Positions 8,562 through 17,532 of a stretch of 64,000 bases of DNA are shown piece by piece. Within the stretch, counting starts at the first letter, position 1. Each line of letters opens with the position of its first letter. Source of the DNA: Neobacillus niacini (lineage in GTDB: Bacteria; Bacillota; Bacilli; Bacillales; Cytobacillaceae); contig NZ_JAUSZN010000001.1 in assembly GCF_030817595.1 (NCBI RefSeq), forward strand, positions 380,001 through 444,000, given 5' to 3'. The position numbers and the translations under genes are program-made. The notes below the pieces were generated by a model, which searched no databases, was not told the DNA's origin, and saw nothing but the letters and a program-made list of their open reading frames with translations.

Positions 8562-10433
8562 TTAGAGAACAGTTTTTATCTGCTTTGTATAGAAATGTCG
8601 CACGATGAAAAAGTAAATGATTTGTATCATTAAGAATACACCTAACACCGTTATTGATTCCTTAAAGAGATTAAACGAAAATAGATTGGATAAGGCCGTT
8701 AACGCAACTGCACCATGAACAAGTGCCACAAGGATGGGTGCGAAAAAGAGAATGGCAGTTTGTCTGTTTAATACCTTTTTTAACTCTTTCTCTGTTAGAC
8801 CCATTTTTGAAATCGATGAGAATTTTTGCTTATCTTCATCTAAATCCATATATAATCGGAAATAAAGGAAACTTCCGGCTGAGACAAAAAAGACAATTCC
8901 GATAAATAATCCCACAAATAAAATTGGCCCGTAAAATTTCATGATTTCATAAATTTCGTACTCAACGGAAAAGATTTTATAACGTTCTAAATGTTGATAT
9001 AGCTTTTCAGATGCAGTCATAATCCCGGCCTCACCGTCTGTCACTTGCCAAGCATAAAAGCTTTGCACTTCTACTGGAGTAGGAAGTTTTTCGAAGTCAC
9101 GATCTGACACAATATAATAAGTATCACTTGCCGGTAAAGCTCTTGAGGAAATGAATCCATCTTTACCGGGTTTTAAGGTAAAGCCTGATTCTAATTTAAT
9201 CGTTTCATCTATCGGCTTTCTAATCTGTCCCATATTAGGACCTTCATACTTTACAACGATTACTTGACCATCTGGGACCTTTACTTGCTTTTCATTAATT
9301 AATGAGGCAAAACGATTAAAATCAGAACTCTTTGTGATTAATATCGTATCATTTGCATGATCGTAGTAGTTCATGTCCATATGCTCAGTGTCTGCCACAA
9401 TCTTTTCTTCTTTAAATGTTTGGTTAATAAACTCAACATCTTTCTTTACACTTTCCTTTTCATTGGATTGATAAGAAAAGGTAGTAGCATTCACATGTTT
9501 AATGCCTGATGTAAGGAATGATTGGAATCCAAATAAACTGCCAATAGCACTAAAAGCTACCGTTGAAACCATGGCGACCATAAAAAATGTCCGAGCATTG
9601 TCCTTCATCCGAAAGGCCAAATCGGAAAATAGAAGCATATTTGTTTTAAACCAAAAAATAGATTCCTTTTTTCGTAACCTTCGAATGATGTATACACTTA
9701 ATTGGGTAAATAATAAATAGGTTCCGACCATGACAACTACTATCACGGGAAGCATGACAACTACAACAACCGTACCCTTAGCAAGTAGGGCGGTTGTATA
9801 GCCAATTACTAGCAGTATGAGTGCGGCAAGTGTTAAAAATAGACTCGCCTTTGGTTCGCCCTTGGAAATTTTATTTCCTTTAATAAGCTCAATCAGCTTT
9901 TTACTGCGAAGAACATAGGTAACAAATAAAGAGATTAAGAAAAACAAGACAATAAATGACGCAAAGGTTAAAATGATCGCCTGTGTTGGAAAATAAAAGG
10001 GTAATGCACTTTCAATAATGAGCACGTTCTCAGCAATCAAAAGGATACCCTTCGCAAACACAACCCCAAGGAAAATTCCGCCAAGTGTCGCAAAGAATCC
10101 AATCACCATATTTTCTAAAAACACCATCATTCGGATTTGTTTCATTGACATCCCTTGGATCATTAACAAGCCAAATTCTCTTTTACGCGATTGCAAAAAC
10201 GAGCTCATCGAATAAAGAATGAAGAAAAAGGAAAAGACGTAAATGATTCCGGCAGAGATGTTCATCCCTTTTGTTACATTTGCATTCATCTCATTTCCAC
10301 TTAACGCTGGATGATTTGCAAATATGGAAAATGTAAAAAATACCATCACGGTAAATAAACTGCTAAGGAAATAGGCCGCATATAACCTTTTATTACGAAT
10401 GACATTATTAAACGCGAATTGTCGAAAGGTCAT
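8562..10433 (-). CDS. Bce-type ABC transporter permease
   Basis: This 623-residue FtsX-like permease should have ten membrane segments, with a large extracellular domain between about residues 300 and 500, the hallmark of BceB/YxdM/PsdB transporters that remove peptide antibiotics from lipid II-cycle intermediates and also act as the sensor for their histidine kinase. It overlaps the ATPase gene by 26 bases. The length is closest to YxdM (622 in B. subtilis from memory). The substrate cannot be read from the sequence; bacitracin, lantibiotics and host-type peptides are all known for the family. Confidence 0.88.
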   Translation of the reverse strand: MTFRQFAFNNVIRNKRLYAAYFLSSLFTVMVFFTFSIFANHPALSGNEMNANVTKGMNISAGIIYVFSFFFILYSMSSFLQSRKREFGLLMIQGMSMKQIRMMVFLENMVIGFFATLGGIFLGVVFAKGILLIAENVLIIESALPFYFPTQAIILTFASFIVLFFLISLFVTYVLRSKKLIELIKGNKISKGEPKASLFLTLAALILLVIGYTTALLAKGTVVVVVMLPVIVVVMVGTYLLFTQLSVYIIRRLRKKESIFWFKTNMLLFSDLAFRMKDNARTFFMVAMVSTVAFSAIGSLFGFQSFLTSGIKHVNATTFSYQSNEKESVKKDVEFINQTFKEEKIVADTEHMDMNYYDHANDTILITKSSDFNRFASLINEKQVKVPDGQVIVVKYEGPNMGQIRKPIDETIKLESGFTLKPGKDGFISSRALPASDTYYIVSDRDFEKLPTPVEVQSFYAWQVTDGEAGIMTASEKLYQHLERYKIFSVEYEIYEIMKFYGPILFVGLFIGIVFFVSAGSFLYFRLYMDLDEDKQKFSSISKMGLTEKELKKVLNRQTAILFFAPILVALVHGAVALTALSNLFSFNLFKESITVLGVFLMIQIIYFFIVRHFYTKQIKTVL

Positions 10434-11172
10434 GTGCGTCCCCTCCCATTAGAGAAAGTGTATCAATAATCTTTTGGAAAAAGGCTTGGCGGTTATCACC
10501 ACGATGGATTTCGGAATAGAACTTACCATCCCGAATAAATACGACCCTGTTACAATAGCTCGCAGCCTGTGCGTCATGCGTCACAAGCATCATTGTTGTC
10601 CGTTCTTTTTTATTAATGGCCTCAAGCAATTCCATCACATCTCTTGATGACTTTGAATCAAGATTTCCTGTCGGTTCATCCGCTAATAAAAGCTTAGGTC
10701 CATGAATCATCGCTCTTGCCACAGCGGCTCTTTGTGCCTGTCCTCCAGAAATCTCGTAGGTGCGCTTTTTCATTATGGAACTAATTCCTAGCTTTTCAGC
10801 GATATCATTCGCTTTCTGCTTCATTTCCTTCACTTTTTTCCCATCTAGAGTTAACGGAAGGACGATATTTTCTTCAACCGTTAAGGTATGAAGCAGATTA
10901 AAATCCTGAAAAACGAAGCCTAGCTCACGACGTCTAAATTTTGCTAATTCTTCCTTTTTTAATTTGTGAGGATTATGCCCATTAATTAGAATTTCACCTG
11001 TCGTTGGCTCATCAATCGTGGCAATCATATTTAATAGCGTGGTTTTACCACTCCCAGATGGCCCCATAATCCCAACAAATTCACCTTCATTTATCGTTAA
11101 ATCGATATCTGTTAAAGCAGGATACGCAATTTTTCCTTCGTAAATTTTACTAACTTGTATTACGTTCAACAT
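10408..11172 (-). CDS. Bce-type ABC transporter ATPase
   Basis: With the start at MLNVIQVSKIYEG the product has 254 residues, the family length. The ribosome binding site GAAAGGTGA sits in front of this ATG, so a longer upstream extension is not used. Walker A is GPSGSGKT (37-44), the signature SGGQ is at 142-145 and Walker B is LLLADEP (161-167). It powers the permease in the membrane. Order and overlap (ATPase, then permease) are those of bceAB-like operons. Confidence 0.9.
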   Translation of the reverse strand: MLNVIQVSKIYEGKIAYPALTDIDLTINEGEFVGIMGPSGSGKTTLLNMIATIDEPTTGEILINGHNPHKLKKEELAKFRRRELGFVFQDFNLLHTLTVEENIVLPLTLDGKKVKEMKQKANDIAEKLGISSIMKKRTYEISGGQAQRAAVARAMIHGPKLLLADEPTGNLDSKSSRDVMELLEAINKKERTTMMLVTHDAQAASYCNRVVFIRDGKFYSEIHRGDNRQAFFQKIIDTLSLMGGDAHDLSTIRV

Positions 11173-11264
11173 CACAAGTTCACCTTTCCTTTCCATTTCC
11201 TTTAACTTGTGACCATTATATCCTTTGTTCATTTTTGTAAAAATTGATTTTTCTTTCACTTTCC

Positions 11265-11278
11265 TTACAGAGTTGTAA
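11265..11278. promoter_or_regulatory. BceR-type operator upstream of the ABC genes
   Basis: TTACA-GAGT-TGTAA matches the published BceR-like binding pattern TNACA-N4-TGTAA. It overlaps the stop codon of the histidine kinase gene and lies 93 bases before the ATPase start. A TATAAT box on the minus strand (about 11215-11220) lies between operator and gene. Confidence 0.7.
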
Positions 11279-12266
11279 TGTTTTGGGTCACACTAAAAAT
11301 GATTCTAACGGTTGTGCCTTCACCAGCTTTTGAATCAATCTCGATTCGATGGCCAAGCTGCTTTGCTGCCTCACTTGTTAAATACAGTCCCATTCCTGTT
11401 GATTCTCTAAATTTCCGGCCATTTTCTCCTGTATAAAACGGTTCAAATACACGCTGCTTGTCACTCTCAGGTATTCCTACGCCATTATCCTTTACCTCTA
11501 AGACTGCTTCCCCGCCTCTATCGTAAATGGATATAGAGATGGACTTACTTTTACCCTTGGAATATTTAACGGCATTGTGTATCAATTGGGAAAGCATGAA
11601 GAACAGCCATTTTTCATCTGTTTCGACTAGCATACCGTCTTTGTCCTGAGTGAACTGAGGATAAACCTGATTTCGAATATAGAAACGTTTATTTTCATGA
11701 TTCACTTCACTAACCAGCTTTGCTAGTTCAACAGGTTTAATATGAAAATCCTGTTCAATGGTCCTTAATCTAGCCATATAAAGGATCGTATTCAAACCTG
11801 TCTTCATCCGGTCTGTTTCCTCACGGATATTGGAGGAATCTGGTTCATCGAGGTTTTGAGCAATGAGCTCGATGACAGACAACGGTGTTTTCATTTGATG
11901 AACCCATTGATCCATAAACTTTAAATGCTCCGCTTGCCTCGATTCCAATCTTTTGATTTGCTCCTGATAATGCTTATATTGATTTTTTAATAATCGATCC
12001 AATGCTTCAGAAATCGGTGCTTGTTCTGTTTTTTGCAAAGATTGATTCAAGGACTCCAGTTCGCTTGTAAGTCGCTTGTAAAAAAGTCGACGGCTATAAT
12101 AATGATAGAGTAAATATCCGCCAAGAAAAAAGAGACCGAGGAACACCGCATAAAGTGCAGGTAATAAATTGTGATAGCCATCTAGATAATAAATCGCGAG
12201 AATAACAAAAAATTGAATGATTTGGACAACAATGAGGAGGGCATGCTCTTTTAAAAATAGCTTCAT
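11265..12266 (-). CDS. Bce-type intramembrane-sensing histidine kinase
   Basis: The 333-residue kinase has two closely spaced N-terminal membrane helices (about 9-28 and 34-55) with almost no extracellular loop, typical of intramembrane-sensing kinases that listen to their ABC transporter. The phospho-acceptor His123 lies in WVHQMKTPLS, the N box in LIHNAVKYS and the G box in GMGLYLTSEA. Its start overlaps the regulator gene by four bases (ATGA). Confidence 0.9.
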   Translation of the reverse strand: MKLFLKEHALLIVVQIIQFFVILAIYYLDGYHNLLPALYAVFLGLFFLGGYLLYHYYSRRLFYKRLTSELESLNQSLQKTEQAPISEALDRLLKNQYKHYQEQIKRLESRQAEHLKFMDQWVHQMKTPLSVIELIAQNLDEPDSSNIREETDRMKTGLNTILYMARLRTIEQDFHIKPVELAKLVSEVNHENKRFYIRNQVYPQFTQDKDGMLVETDEKWLFFMLSQLIHNAVKYSKGKSKSISISIYDRGGEAVLEVKDNGVGIPESDKQRVFEPFYTGENGRKFRESTGMGLYLTSEAAKQLGHRIEIDSKAGEGTTVRIIFSVTQNITTL

Positions 12267-12970
12267 TGATCATCATCCTTTAACCAGGAAATCGTTAAGC
12301 GATATCCAGCACCTCTTACGGTTTCGACGGCTCCTTTAAGACCAACGCTCTCCATTTTTTTACGGACTCGAGTAATGTTTACATTCAATGTGTTTTCATC
12401 GACATACACTTGGTCATCCCATAGTTTTTCAAGTAAATCCTCACGTCCAGCTACACGGGGATATCGATCCATTAAGCTCTCGATAAGTTCAGCTTCTTTT
12501 TTGGAAAGGGGAACGGTTTCTTCTTTGTAACTTAACTCTAGCCTCTCAGGAAAAAGCTTTAGCCCTTCTAATTCCAAGACACGCTCCTGAGCTTGCGCAG
12601 CATATTCCCCATATGCTCGACGAAGCTGGCTGCGAATTTTCGCCATGACGATTTCCGGATGAAACGGTTTTGTAATAAAATCGTCGCCACCATTTTCTAA
12701 CGCCATGACTTGATCCATTTCACCAACCCTTGCTGAGATGAAAATAACAGGACAAATCGATTGCTTGCGTATTTGACGACACCAATAATAGCCATCATAG
12801 CTAGGCAAATTAATATCTAATAAAACCAGGTCTGGTTTACGCTTCTGAAAATCCTCTATCACTCGATCGAAATCATCCACGATGAACGACTCAAACCCAT
12901 ATTTATTTATGTATTGTTGCAGATGTTCCGCAATTTTAGGGTCATCCTCAATAATCAAAATCTTTTGCAC
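12263..12970 (-). CDS. Bce-type response regulator, OmpR/PhoB family
   Basis: The GTG at 12970 follows AAAGGAG at good spacing and gives 235 residues starting with QKILIIEDDPKIAEHL; a longer frame upstream has no ribosome binding site. The receiver domain carries the phosphorylated Asp52 in VLLDINLPS and the Lys in TKPFHP; the C-terminal winged helix ends in VRGAGYRL. It is expected to bind the two TTACA-N4-TGTAA boxes at 13033 and 11265, switching on its own operon and the exporter. Confidence 0.9.
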   Translation of the reverse strand: MQKILIIEDDPKIAEHLQQYINKYGFESFIVDDFDRVIEDFQKRKPDLVLLDINLPSYDGYYWCRQIRKQSICPVIFISARVGEMDQVMALENGGDDFITKPFHPEIVMAKIRSQLRRAYGEYAAQAQERVLELEGLKLFPERLELSYKEETVPLSKKEAELIESLMDRYPRVAGREDLLEKLWDDQVYVDENTLNVNITRVRKKMESVGLKGAVETVRGAGYRLTISWLKDDDQ

Positions 12971-13032
12971 GTGGCACACTCCTTTCCCTGTGCCATTATC
13001 CCATATCCTGTTAAAAAAGAACAAACAAAACC

Positions 13033-13046
13033 TTACATGGATGTAA
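13033..13046. promoter_or_regulatory. BceR-type operator upstream of the regulator-kinase genes
   Basis: TTACA-TGGA-TGTAA is a perfect match to TNACA-N4-TGTAA, 63 bases before the GTG start, with a GATAAT box downstream on the minus strand near 12999. It implies autoregulation. Confidence 0.65.
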
Positions 13047-13178
13047 GAGAACTGTGAGCTTATTCCATATCTTTTTTAACAAACTTTATGTTTCATTTAC
13101 TTTTGAAAACAAGGTATTTGTTTTTTAGTACCAGAATATAAATAACACTCTAAAACTAAGTTTAAGGTGGATTCGGAA

Positions 13179-13403
13179 ATGGATAAAAGAGTTCTATTCG
13201 ACTTTGAAGTCGAGTTTACGAATGGCGGTGGAATTCAAGGGCAGGAATTCCGTCTTGATATTGATGGAGATGACATTTCTGACGAAGAGTTGGCCAGGTA
13301 TATTGTAGAAGATATGAGGTTGCTAATGGTTGGTAAAGTACGGATTCTTAACAAGAAAATCATAAATGAAAAACATAAAAGAAGATCTGCTGGCGAGAAT
13401 TAA
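13179..13403 (+). CDS. Small conserved protein of unknown function
   Basis: The ATG at 13179 follows AAGGTGG with eight bases of spacing, giving 74 residues; an in-frame ATG at 13167 lies inside the binding site. The product (DKRVLFDFEVEFTNGGG, then DGDDISDEELARYIV) is acidic and predicted to be alpha/beta and soluble. I know the pattern from Bacillaceae genomes but not a function. A broken copy of its first third lies at 18485. Confidence 0.7.
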   Translation: MDKRVLFDFEVEFTNGGGIQGQEFRLDIDGDDISDEELARYIVEDMRLLMVGKVRILNKKIINEKHKRRSAGEN

Positions 13404-13584
13404 TAAAAGTTTATTTTACGGACCTTCAAGTTTAAGCTTCCTATAAGGGGGCTTTTTTTTGCTAAATGGTTCAGTTTAGTTGTATCAGAAAAATCAGAAA
13501 TTGATATTCTGTTTTCTGATAAATTTGAATGTTATGAAACTCTGAAACTCTAATATCGTCTATTATTTAAGGGGGGATGCTCAA

Positions 13585-14082
13585 ATGTTTAAAAACACAT
13601 TCATTCTTATTTTGTTAATGATTTTTTCATTAACAACTGTTGGCTGTACGAATGTTACCAATAAAAAAGACGAAACAAAAGATACCCATCAGGAAGAGAA
13701 AAATCGAGCACAAAATTGGAATGAAAGTTCTTTGTTTAAAGCTGGTAATTATACTTTAATTGGTGAAAAAGGACGTTTAGGTTTTATTTATGATGATAGT
13801 GAGGTTCTTAGATTTTATCCAAATAAAACCCAAAAATATATGTGGCATTTTTGGGGAGAAGATAAAGAGTTTGAAGGACAACTAAAAATTGTTGCCACAC
13901 ACGAAAATGATGGTGAACAAATAACTGTGTTAGAAGGTGTAGAAATGGGTGGTCCAAATAATGGTGCAGACCGACATACGCCATCAAATATGTCACTACC
14001 TAATAATGGAATGTGGAAGTTAGATGCTTATATGGGAGATAACCTTTTTGGAACTGTATTTATTAAGGTTCATAAGAAATAA
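13585..14082 (+). CDS. Lipoprotein, probably DUF4871 family
   Basis: A 165-residue exported protein with a lipoprotein signal peptide; the lipobox TVGC places the lipidated Cys at residue 21. The mature part contains KAGNYTLIGEKGRLGFIYD and a Trp/Gly-rich C-terminal half (GPNNGADRHTPS), which recalls the DUF4871 family. It is probably anchored outside the cytoplasmic membrane. The next gene is also a lipoprotein and may be co-transcribed. Confidence 0.75.
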   Translation: MFKNTFILILLMIFSLTTVGCTNVTNKKDETKDTHQEEKNRAQNWNESSLFKAGNYTLIGEKGRLGFIYDDSEVLRFYPNKTQKYMWHFWGEDKEFEGQLKIVATHENDGEQITVLEGVEMGGPNNGADRHTPSNMSLPNNGMWKLDAYMGDNLFGTVFIKVHKK

Positions 14083-14127
14083 AAGGCTTAGTTGATATAA
14101 AATTTATTTTTAAATGAGTGGAGAATA

Positions 14128-14553
14128 TTGAGAAAAATAATGGTATTGGTATTGTTACTTTTTTCGTTACTGTTATCAGGATGTAAAGATGAAAATAAAG
14201 CGTGGAAACCTTATAGTCCTGAAAATACAACATCATTAATGCAACAATATGCTTATGAGGGAAATATCGAACAATTTAAAACTCTATTTTTAGATGGAAT
14301 GAATGGAGACCGTTTGCTACAAATATATGAAACTGTGAGAACGGCTGAAAATAAGGATGGAAATGTAACTTCATTCGGAGAAATTTCTACATTTACTTTG
14401 GTATCCCTGGAAAATGGTAAAACATTTCTTGTTGAATTAACACCACCAATACCAAATAAAAATAATGAAGTGTTAATTCAAGATGTTATTGAGTTACCAA
14501 AAGAAATTAGAGATTATATTGAAGAAGAATTGAATCGAAAGTATAACAAGTGA
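14128..14553 (+). CDS. Small lipoprotein of unknown function
   Basis: TTG start after a GTGGAG binding site; 141 residues. The first 18 residues form a lipoprotein signal with lipobox LLSGC. The mature domain (SLMQQYAYEGNIEQFKTLF, then TFLVELTPPIP) is acidic and alpha/beta; no family is recognised. It lies 45 bases after the other lipoprotein and before a strong terminator. Confidence 0.72.
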   Translation: MRKIMVLVLLLFSLLLSGCKDENKAWKPYSPENTTSLMQQYAYEGNIEQFKTLFLDGMNGDRLLQIYETVRTAENKDGNVTSFGEISTFTLVSLENGKTFLVELTPPIPNKNNEVLIQDVIELPKEIRDYIEEELNRKYNK

Positions 14554-14587
14554 AGTATGAGAATTACTTTTTTCCTCAACTTAGATG

Positions 14588-14620
14588 AAATGGGCCAACA
14601 TTGGTCCATTTATTTTTTTT
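14588..14620 (+). terminator. Rho-independent terminator
   Basis: AAATGGGCCA / TGGTCCATTT hairpin followed by eight T, ending the two-lipoprotein transcript. Confidence 0.8.
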
Positions 14621-14626
14621 ACATAC

Positions 14627-14640
14627 AGAACATTTGTTCG
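14627..14640 (+). promoter_or_regulatory. LexA (SOS) box
   Basis: AGAACATTTGTTCG carries the GAAC-N4-GTTC core of the Bacillus LexA operator (CGAACRNRYGTTYC) with few deviations. It sits 30 bases before the start of the YolD-like gene, a family known to be damage-inducible. Confidence 0.7.
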
Positions 14641-14669
14641 TGTGTAATAGTAACAAAGGAGATGACGTC

Positions 14670-15008
14670 ATGGCAATACGCGATAGAGGCAAAATAAAAT
14701 GGGCACCGGCCAGCTTTATGCCGGAGGGATTCGCAGTGACTCGAGAGATGTTTAAGGACCAGCTGCGACAAGCCAAGCCAATTATCGACGATTATGAAAA
14801 GGAGGAATTTGACCGGCGGATAGGCTATGCGATGGAGTTTCACTTGCCGGTGAAGTTAACGACATGGAGTGATGGATTCACCGAAATCAAAACAGGGAAG
14901 ATACATTACATTGACCCTATAACCTACCAGCTAAGGATTGAGCTGAAGCCTGGCAAGTTTGAACGGGTAACCTTCGATAGTGTGGTAGGAGTGACTGTAG
15001 TTGATTAG
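14670..15008 (+). CDS. YolD-like family protein
   Basis: ATG after AAAGGAG; 112 residues. It begins AIRDRGKIKWAPASFMPEG and ends with a small beta-rich domain (LRIELKPGKFERVTFDSVVGV), the layout of YolD-like proteins. These are usually encoded beside Y-family DNA polymerases such as UvrX/YqjW and induced by DNA damage. No polymerase gene is adjacent here, but the LexA box directly upstream fits SOS control. Confidence 0.85.
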   Translation: MAIRDRGKIKWAPASFMPEGFAVTREMFKDQLRQAKPIIDDYEKEEFDRRIGYAMEFHLPVKLTTWSDGFTEIKTGKIHYIDPITYQLRIELKPGKFERVTFDSVVGVTVVD

Positions 15009-15154
15009 GGTAACGGACTTTGTTCAAATATTGGTTAAAATAATGGGGCAAAAGAGTGGATATTCTTATCTTCTTACCAATAATTGTCTTTTTTATGGTA
15101 TGATAAATTTAACATTATTCGAATTTTAGAATAATTTAGTGAAGGGGGTATTTT

Positions 15155-15352
15155 ATGTCAAGCATCGCTTATTTATTTTGGGGCCTTTTAGTAGGAATCA
15201 TACTGTTTGGAGTATTGATCGATAAATTATTTCGAAACAAAGTTAAATTTAATGATACAGAACACATCAAATCCGCCAATCAACAATTAAACGAAAATGC
15301 TTCATTGAGCAATAAGAGTACAAATGAAATAACTGGCTCTTTTATACCCTGA
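15155..15352 (+). CDS. Small single-pass membrane protein
   Basis: A 65-residue product with one N-terminal membrane helix (about residues 4-23) followed by a basic patch and a polar, Asn/Ser-rich tail. Ribosome binding site GAAGGGGG and a clear terminator support it as a real gene. Function unknown. Confidence 0.6.
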   Translation: MSSIAYLFWGLLVGIILFGVLIDKLFRNKVKFNDTEHIKSANQQLNENASLSNKSTNEITGSFIP

Positions 15353-15407
15353 TTCTTTGGAGGTTTAACCTTCACCTCAACAAAATTCGAAAAAAGTAAT
15401 AAACAGC

Positions 15408-15446
15408 AAAAGGGTCTATCGAATTATTGGATGGACCCTTTTTTTG
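15408..15446 (+). terminator. Rho-independent terminator
   Basis: AAAGGGTC-T-ATC pairs with GAT-G-GACCCTTT and is followed by seven T. Confidence 0.85.
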
Positions 15447-15506
15447 CAGTTTTACAAGTGTTCATGATGAGTGTACTTGCGCTAGATTCCCTGATATTGA
15501 TTAACT

Positions 15507-16064
15507 TTAGTTATTTCTTTTAAGTAACATTTTTTTACTTATGAAAGAGGTCAACATTACAATGCCTAAGATTACAATTACTAGAAAACTTAACTGAGTA
15601 TTGTTTAAAGCAAGTGACTGTGCGAAATCTACTGAATATGCCAAAGAGAATGAGGTTATTAGTTTTGCAACACCAGCTATTAAAAGAAATTTCTTAAAGC
15701 TTACTCCGCTAATTCCTGCTCCAAAACAAATGATCTCATCAGGTAAGATCGGAATAATGAATAAAATTAATAAAATACTTATCTCGTTTCTCGCAACATA
15801 ACGTTCATACTGCTTTATATGATTTTCCTTTACCCATTTTTTAATAAGCTTTTGTCCCCCAAATTTTGCTATGAAATACGCAACCATTATTCCTGAAAGT
15901 GTACCAACAAAACTAATACTTGCTGCAGGAAGAGAGCCGAGTACAGCACCTCCAGCTCCGACAGTTGCGGCTTCTGGGAAGGGTAACAAGATTGGTTGTA
16001 GGAAACAGATTGTAAAGAAAATAAAAGCAACAACAAGCTGATTTCCTTGTAATAAAATCTCCAT
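15507..16064 (-). CDS. VTT-domain (DedA/TVP38-like) membrane protein
   Basis: Taking the ATG behind AGAGGTGG gives 185 residues. The protein has about five membrane segments and the VTT pattern: FPEAATVGAGGAVLG near residue 30, a Gly-rich reentrant stretch, and the later FGAGISGVSFKKFLLIAG. DedA/TVP38 proteins are linked to lipid scrambling and proton-gradient upkeep. The last 40 bases of this gene reappear in a mosaic remnant at 18581. Confidence 0.75.
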   Translation of the reverse strand: MEILLQGNQLVVAFIFFTICFLQPILLPFPEAATVGAGGAVLGSLPAASISFVGTLSGIMVAYFIAKFGGQKLIKKWVKENHIKQYERYVARNEISILLILFIIPILPDEIICFGAGISGVSFKKFLLIAGVAKLITSFSLAYSVDFAQSLALNNTQLSFLVIVILGIVMLTSFISKKMLLKRNN

Positions 16065-16238
16065 AAAAATCCACCTCTTTTTCACTTTTGCTATATTAAT
16101 AATAAGAGGAAGATATTATGATATTGTTATATATTTCCTTAAGATTTCCTTAATTTTTATTTTCTGCTTCTTGAATATAAATAATCGGCAGTTTCCCAAG
16201 AGGAAGGCATTCTAAGATTTTTTTGATAGAGGTATATT

Positions 16239-16430
16239 TTGAGAAAAAGAGATTTCATTATTGTTAGTGCATATGTATTAATCTTTATTGTATTTAACCA
16301 TCTCTCATTATTAGCTTTAATGGGCTCAACAACACAAAACGGGCAGGTTACTTCAAGAAGGGATGGTAAGTGTGTTTATATGCATACCTCCTTCCGAATA
16401 ATTCCCAACCAATTTAATTTTAGTTTATAA
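16239..16430 (+). CDS. Possible small membrane peptide
   Basis: TTG start behind AGAGGT; 63 residues with one membrane helix (IIVSAYVLIFIVFNHLSLL). The second half has no coherent pattern and may be read-through after a break. It could be the remnant of a longer gene or the leader of the Amj gene 30 bases downstream. Weakly supported. Confidence 0.3.
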   Translation: MRKRDFIIVSAYVLIFIVFNHLSLLALMGSTTQNGQVTSRRDGKCVYMHTSFRIIPNQFNFSL

Positions 16431-16461
16431 TATAGCTATCATTATTACTAAGGGGAATTTT

Positions 16462-17277
16462 ATGGGGCTATTTACAGGAAAGGTAATTATAATATCTTTA
16501 TTTTTGTTAATCATTACGATGATTGAAACATTAGCTTATTCAACAAGGATTTCAGGGGCAAGGGTCAAATTAATTGCAACTGCATTATCTTTGTTTAGTA
16601 CGCTAGTGATAGTTTCAAGATTTTCTACAATGATTCAACAACCTCTTACTGCGAAACTTATCGCGGAAGCACCTGATATAAACAAATTACATTATATAGA
16701 GGAACAGTATAGGATTTTAATTGGAGTGACCTCTATTGGTGTGTTGTTGGGCATTCTGCTATTTCCTACGTTCATCAACATCTTTTCAAGAGCAATTATC
16801 CAACTTTCCTATCAACGTGGTTCTATCATTGGAATGTTTGCCAATCAATTCAATCAAAATGGCCTTAGAAAAATATTAATATGTTTTAGGCCACCGAGTT
16901 TTACATACCTTAAGGGAATTACGTTAAAAACTATTCCGAAACGGCTCTTTTTGATTAATGTTATCATTTCTGCCGTATTCACCATTGGAGTACTATCTTC
17001 CATTTATGCATCAATGTTAGTTCCTGAAGATTATGCTCAGGCTGCATTAATGTCATCTGGCATAATAAATGGTATAGCAACTATTTTGTTGACATTGTTT
17101 ATAGATCCAAAAGCCTCTGTGTTAGCTGATAGAGTAATGAAAAAACAAACTGATTATATTTACTTAAAAAGTTACTCTCTAACAATGATTAGTTCAAAAT
17201 TTTTAGGGACAATTGTGGCTCAACTTTTGTTTATCCCTGCGGCTTATTATGTAGCTTGGTTTGCTAAGTGGATTTAA
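16462..17277 (+). CDS. amj: Lipid II flippase, Amj family
   Basis: A 271-residue membrane protein with six to eight segments. The N-terminal IETLAYSTRISGARVK and LSLFSTLVIVSRFSTMIQ are the pattern I associate with Amj (YdaH, DUF2837), the alternative to MurJ that flips the peptidoglycan precursor lipid II across the membrane. The length equals the family length. Ribosome binding site AAGGGGA. In B. subtilis amj is induced by cell-envelope stress through SigM; no SigM promoter was identified here. Confidence 0.78.
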   Translation: MGLFTGKVIIISLFLLIITMIETLAYSTRISGARVKLIATALSLFSTLVIVSRFSTMIQQPLTAKLIAEAPDINKLHYIEEQYRILIGVTSIGVLLGILLFPTFINIFSRAIIQLSYQRGSIIGMFANQFNQNGLRKILICFRPPSFTYLKGITLKTIPKRLFLINVIISAVFTIGVLSSIYASMLVPEDYAQAALMSSGIINGIATILLTLFIDPKASVLADRVMKKQTDYIYLKSYSLTMISSKFLGTIVAQLLFIPAAYYVAWFAKWI

Positions 17278-17299
17278 CGAGTTTTTTGTCAACTAACAT

Positions 17300-17335
17300 G
17301 GCGTTGATTCAAGAAGGATTAACGCCTTATCTTTT
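17300..17335 (+). terminator. Probable terminator after amj
   Basis: GGCGTT / AACGCC with a 15-base loop followed by TTATCTTTT; a modest hairpin. Confidence 0.45.
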
Positions 17336-17532
17336 GTGTGGAAGTTATCGTACTAAAGAAGCAGTTTAGTCGATGTACACATTTGTAATTTATTGCGAAT
17401 CTATTATTCATTTTTTACATGAATATAATTCGCAGGCTTACGGCTCTTTGTTATTTTACTAAATGGATAAATGTGTGTTATTTGTAAAGAAGAGTAGTTT
17501 GGAGAAATATAAGATAAATAGAAGGTGGAAAT

